From assembly GCA_910576125.1 (NCBI GenBank), contig CAJTHM010000028.1, forward strand, positions 1 to 63,152: 63,152 nucleotides of DNA, given 5' to 3'. Positions 60,914-63,152 of the stretch are shown here, piece after piece. The notes beneath the pieces were generated by a model. That model was not told where the DNA came from and did no database searches. It saw nothing but the letters and a program-made list of their open reading frames with translations. How positions within the stretch are numbered: the stretch's first letter is position 1; each line of letters opens with the position of its first letter. Made by a program: the position numbers and the translations under genes. The DNA is from Lachnospiraceae bacterium (GTDB lineage: Bacteria > Bacillota > Clostridia > Lachnospirales > Lachnospiraceae).

Positions 60914-61925
60914 GGATATCATTATCTGTGAGAATCTGGTAAAAATCTATAAGACGAAAGACCTTGAGGTCCTGGCCCTCCAGGGACTGGAGCTGAGCAT
61001 CGCCGAGGGAGAGCTCATGGCCATCATCGGCAACAGCGGCAGCGGCAAATCCACTTTCCTGAATATGGTGGGAGGGCTGGACCGTCCGTCTGCCGGAAAG
61101 CTGACCGTGGACGGCAGGGATCTGTTCAAATTGAGTGAGAAAGAACTGGTAGAATATAAACGGAATACCGTAGGCTTTGTGTGGCAGAATAATGCAAGGA
61201 ACCTGCTGCCTTATTTAAGCGCCTGGCAGAATGTCCGGCTGCCCATGCGATTCACCCGCGGAGACCATGGAAAGAAGCAGAAAGAGAGGGCGCTGGAGCT
61301 ACTGGAGATGGTGGGGATGTCCCACAAAAAGGACAGCCGCTTAAGCCAGCTGTCCGGGGGAGAGCAGCAGCGGATTGCCATAGCCATAGCCCTGGCCAAC
61401 AACCCCAGGATTTTGTTGGCAGATGAGCCTACAGGCTCCGTGGACACCAAAACGGGAAACTATATCCTGGACGTGTTCCGGGATCTGAATAAGAACCTGG
61501 GCCTGACTATCGTCATCGTGACCCATGACCGGGAGCTGTCCAAGAAAGTGAGCCGTGTGGTGGCCATCCGGGACGGAAAGACCAGCAGCGAAATGATTGT
61601 GAAGCAGAGTTACGCGGATAAACTGGATGCCATCGGCGTGTTCGAGGAGGCCCACGATGAATACGCGGTATTGGACAAGGCCGGGCGCGTACAGATACCC
61701 AGAGAATTCCTGGAGAGCATGGGCATCCATGGGAATAAGGTGCGTATGGAGATGGAGAATGGCAGAATCATTATCGGGGCACCGGATGAGGAAGAGGAGA
61801 AAGCCTCACAGCGGGTTCGGACAGAAGAGAGACGGGAATCGAATCAAATCGAAAGCGGACCGGGACAGGCAGGAGCCGGATGTGAGTCCGGACGGAAACC
61901 GGGAGGAAAGAGAGGAAGACAATGA
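60903..61925 (+). CDS. ABC ATPase with C-terminal SpoVT/AbrB-like domain, second of two
   Basis: A protein of about 340 residues. Residues 1-225 are a complete ABC ATPase: Walker A GNSGSGKST (near 42-50), signature LSGGEQQR, Walker B ILLADEPTGSVD and H-loop VTHD. After a linker, residues about 252-300 (YAVLDKAGRVQIPREFLESM...GRIIIGAP) match the SpoVT/AbrB swapped-hairpin fold, normally a DNA-binding or MazE-like module. The tail is charged and Gly/Arg-rich. The start is uncertain: GGAGG at 60889-60893 fits TTG 60903 best; GTG 60897 and ATG 60894 are also in frame. It ends in an ATGA overlap with the MscS gene. Confidence 0.88.
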   Translation: MLREDIIICENLVKIYKTKDLEVLALQGLELSIAEGELMAIIGNSGSGKSTFLNMVGGLDRPSAGKLTVDGRDLFKLSEKELVEYKRNTVGFVWQNNARNLLPYLSAWQNVRLPMRFTRGDHGKKQKERALELLEMVGMSHKKDSRLSQLSGGEQQRIAIAIALANNPRILLADEPTGSVDTKTGNYILDVFRDLNKNLGLTIVIVTHDRELSKKVSRVVAIRDGKTSSEMIVKQSYADKLDAIGVFEEAHDEYAVLDKAGRVQIPREFLESMGIHGNKVRMEMENGRIIIGAPDEEEEKASQRVRTEERRESNQIESGPGQAGAGCESGRKPGGKRGRQ

Positions 61926-62818
61926 TGGCATATCTGACAGCGGGCAGCGCCGCGGAAAACATCCTGGCGGATGTGGGGGAGAAAGTACAGAAAGGGGCGG
62001 TGCAGGAGTTCCTGAGCACCCTGCCTGAGAAGGCTCTGAATCTGGGGCTTCGCATCTTCTTGGCGGCAGTGTTCTTTCTGATAGGCGTAAGGCTGATAAA
62101 ATTATTGCGGAAAATCATCAGAAAATCCATGGAGCGGGCGAACGCGGAATTGGGCGTGATACAGTTCGTGGATTCTTTCGTGAAAGCTACCCTGTACGCG
62201 GTGCTGGCCATGGGGCTGGCATCCTCTTTCGGGCTGGACGCGGCCAGCGTGGTGGCCGTGCTGGGTTCTGCCGGCGTGGCTATCGGTCTTGCGGTCCAGG
62301 GCAGTCTGTCCAACCTGGCGGGCGGCGTGCTGATATTGGCCCTGAAGCCTTTCCGGGTGGGGGACTATATCAGGGAAAGCTATTCCGGCCAGGAGGGTAC
62401 GGTCACGGAAATTCAGATTTTCTACACGAAGCTTCTCACGCCGGACAACCAGACCGTCATCCTGCCGAACGGCAACCTTGCAAACAACAGTCTCGTGAAC
62501 ATCACCATGCAGGAAGTGCGCCGGATGGACATCACGGTGGGAGTCTCCTATCAGGCGGACCTGAAGAGGGCGAAGGAAGTGCTGCTCAGGGTACTGGAGG
62601 AGGATGAGGCTGTGCTGAAAGACAGGGACAGGCTGGTCTTCGTGTCGGAGCTGGGCAGTTCCTGTGTGGTGCTGGGGGTCAGGTGCTGGTTCAGGCAGGA
62701 GGATTTCTGGCAGGGGAAATGGCGTGTCACGGAAAACAGTAAGCTGAAGCTGGATGAGAACGAAATTGAGATTTCTTATAATCAGCTGGACGTGCATCTG
62801 GATGGGAAAATAAATTAG
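61922..62818 (+). CDS. Small-conductance mechanosensitive channel, MscS family
   Basis: A 298-residue MscS-type channel. Three membrane helices lie at about 38-60, 80-100 and 105-135; the pore-lining helix is VVAVLGSAGVAIGLAVQGSLSN (the motif VLGSAGVAIGLAVQGSL), followed by the beta domain with RVGDYIR, GTVTEIQIFYTKLLTPDNQTVILPNG and a C-terminal alpha-beta domain. It releases solutes on osmotic downshock. Translational overlap with the ATPase gene makes it part of the exporter transcript. A terminator follows. Confidence 0.95.
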   Translation: MMAYLTAGSAAENILADVGEKVQKGAVQEFLSTLPEKALNLGLRIFLAAVFFLIGVRLIKLLRKIIRKSMERANAELGVIQFVDSFVKATLYAVLAMGLASSFGLDAASVVAVLGSAGVAIGLAVQGSLSNLAGGVLILALKPFRVGDYIRESYSGQEGTVTEIQIFYTKLLTPDNQTVILPNGNLANNSLVNITMQEVRRMDITVGVSYQADLKRAKEVLLRVLEEDEAVLKDRDRLVFVSELGSSCVVLGVRCWFRQEDFWQGKWRVTENSKLKLDENEIEISYNQLDVHLDGKIN

Positions 62819-62862
62819 TTTGTGGTATTTGAGCTATAGGTGGATTAGAAGATTCATAGAGC

Positions 62863-62892
62863 AGGCCGGCTTCTGAATGGGGCGGCCTTTTT
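62863..62892 (+). terminator. Terminator after the exporter-MscS operon
   Basis: AGGCCG pairs with CGGCCT across a loop of about 14 bases and continues into six T. Confidence 0.75.
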
Positions 62893-62925
62893 TACTTTAT
62901 AGGAAATTGCGTCTTTTGGAGTGAC

Positions 62926-62958
62926 AAAAAGAAACATACGTTTTGCGAACATATGTTT
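62926..62958 (-). terminator. Probable minus-strand terminator of the right-edge gene
   Basis: Read on the minus strand, AAACATA pairs with TATGTTT and is followed by C and five T. It lies 40 bases beyond the stop codon of the partial gene at the right edge. Confidence 0.6.
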
Positions 62959-62998
62959 GACAAAAAATGTGGGCATAAAAAACAGGCGGTACGGAATT

Positions 62999-63152
62999 TT
63001 AAAAGATATAGAATCCATCTTCTCCGAAATCGTCATCAAATAAGTCGTCTTCATTTAAGAAATAATCCATATCGAGAAGGTCATCCTCGCTCATACGGCG
63101 AATGTCCTCGGATGTCATTCCTTCCGGTGGATGGTCCATATATTTTTTGCGT
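62999..63152 (-). CDS. C-terminal end of a small acidic protein (partial)
   Basis: The last 50 codons of a minus-strand gene that enters from beyond the right edge. The sequence is strongly acidic (MSEDDLLDMDYFLNEDDLFD, then DDFGEDGFYIF and stop). The preceding HPPEGMTSEDIRRM looks like an ordinary helix. It is not recognised. Base use and the terminator on its strand support a real gene. Confidence 0.6.
   Translation of the reverse strand, partial: RKKYMDHPPEGMTSEDIRRMSEDDLLDMDYFLNEDDLFDDDFGEDGFYIF

Overview
The window is one long, gene-dense stretch of a moderately GC-rich chromosome from a Gram-positive Clostridia bacterium, most likely a member of the Lachnospiraceae. The reasons are the gene families and pairings (UPF0237 ACT protein next to a PFL/UPF0210 protein, serC-serA-DUF1015, a YlbM/TmcAL homologue, pta-ackA, a DUF1292 gene, CheV, FtsX-type ABC exporters with two-component control), strong AGGAGG ribosome-binding sites, and consensus -35/-10 promoters with 17-base spacers. 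Almost every gene lies on the + strand, downstream of the 3' end of a 23S rRNA gene at the left edge. No insertion sequence, prophage, integrase or CRISPR array was seen.

Layout. 1-5.7 kb: the 23S rRNA tail, then a response regulator, a histidine kinase and a two-gene FtsX-type ABC exporter whose upstream region carries a tandem ATGTCA repeat. 5.8-9.5 kb: a CheV-like coupling protein, a divergent Sir2-like protein and a large lysine-rich single-pass membrane protein. 9.5-14.2 kb: hisH-hisF, ung, lysA and a peptidase S66 gene. 14.4-18 kb: tRNA-Leu(CAA), a small repeat-bearing protein, an HMGL-type aldolase, metY and a small zinc-finger membrane protein. 18-25.6 kb: polA, coaE, a WalJ-type MBL hydrolase, the ACT/PFL pair and convergent tmcAL. 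25.8-33.5 kb: pta-ackA, a membrane-anchored C39-like peptidase, gltX, and a UvrD-type helicase that overlaps a convergent DUF1292 gene. 33.6-36 kb: an isoamylase/GlgX-like protein without its catalytic residues and a cysteine-rich small protein. 36-40 kb: a lactonase-family propeller, aroC, tgt and yajC. 40-46.7 kb: leuB, a MazG-like gene, ilvD, ilvB and an L,D-transpeptidase. 46.7-51.3 kb: serC, serA, two minus-strand small genes (one a Nudix remnant) and DUF1015. 51.3-62.8 kb: glgB with a long lysine/alanine tail, three successive lipoprotein adaptors, a ten-helix FtsX permease, two different ATPases (one fused to an AbrB-like domain) and a small MscS channel. The right edge holds the end of a minus-strand acidic protein gene.

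Most of the window is housekeeping: amino-acid synthesis (His, Lys, Met/Cys, Ser, Leu/Ile/Val, chorismate), acetate fermentation, DNA replication and repair, and translation. The best candidate for an undescribed system is the tri-adaptor ABC locus at 53.8-62.8 kb. Three different HlyD/MacA-like lipoproteins, one permease, two ATPases (one with a possible DNA- or protein-binding tail) and an MscS channel appear to form one transcription unit behind glgB. Secondary leads are the catalytically emptied GlgX homologue beside a 21-cysteine protein, the DUF1015 protein with a ParB/SerK-like DGHHR motif in a serine biosynthesis cluster, and the helicase whose tail is encoded by the antisense of DUF1292.
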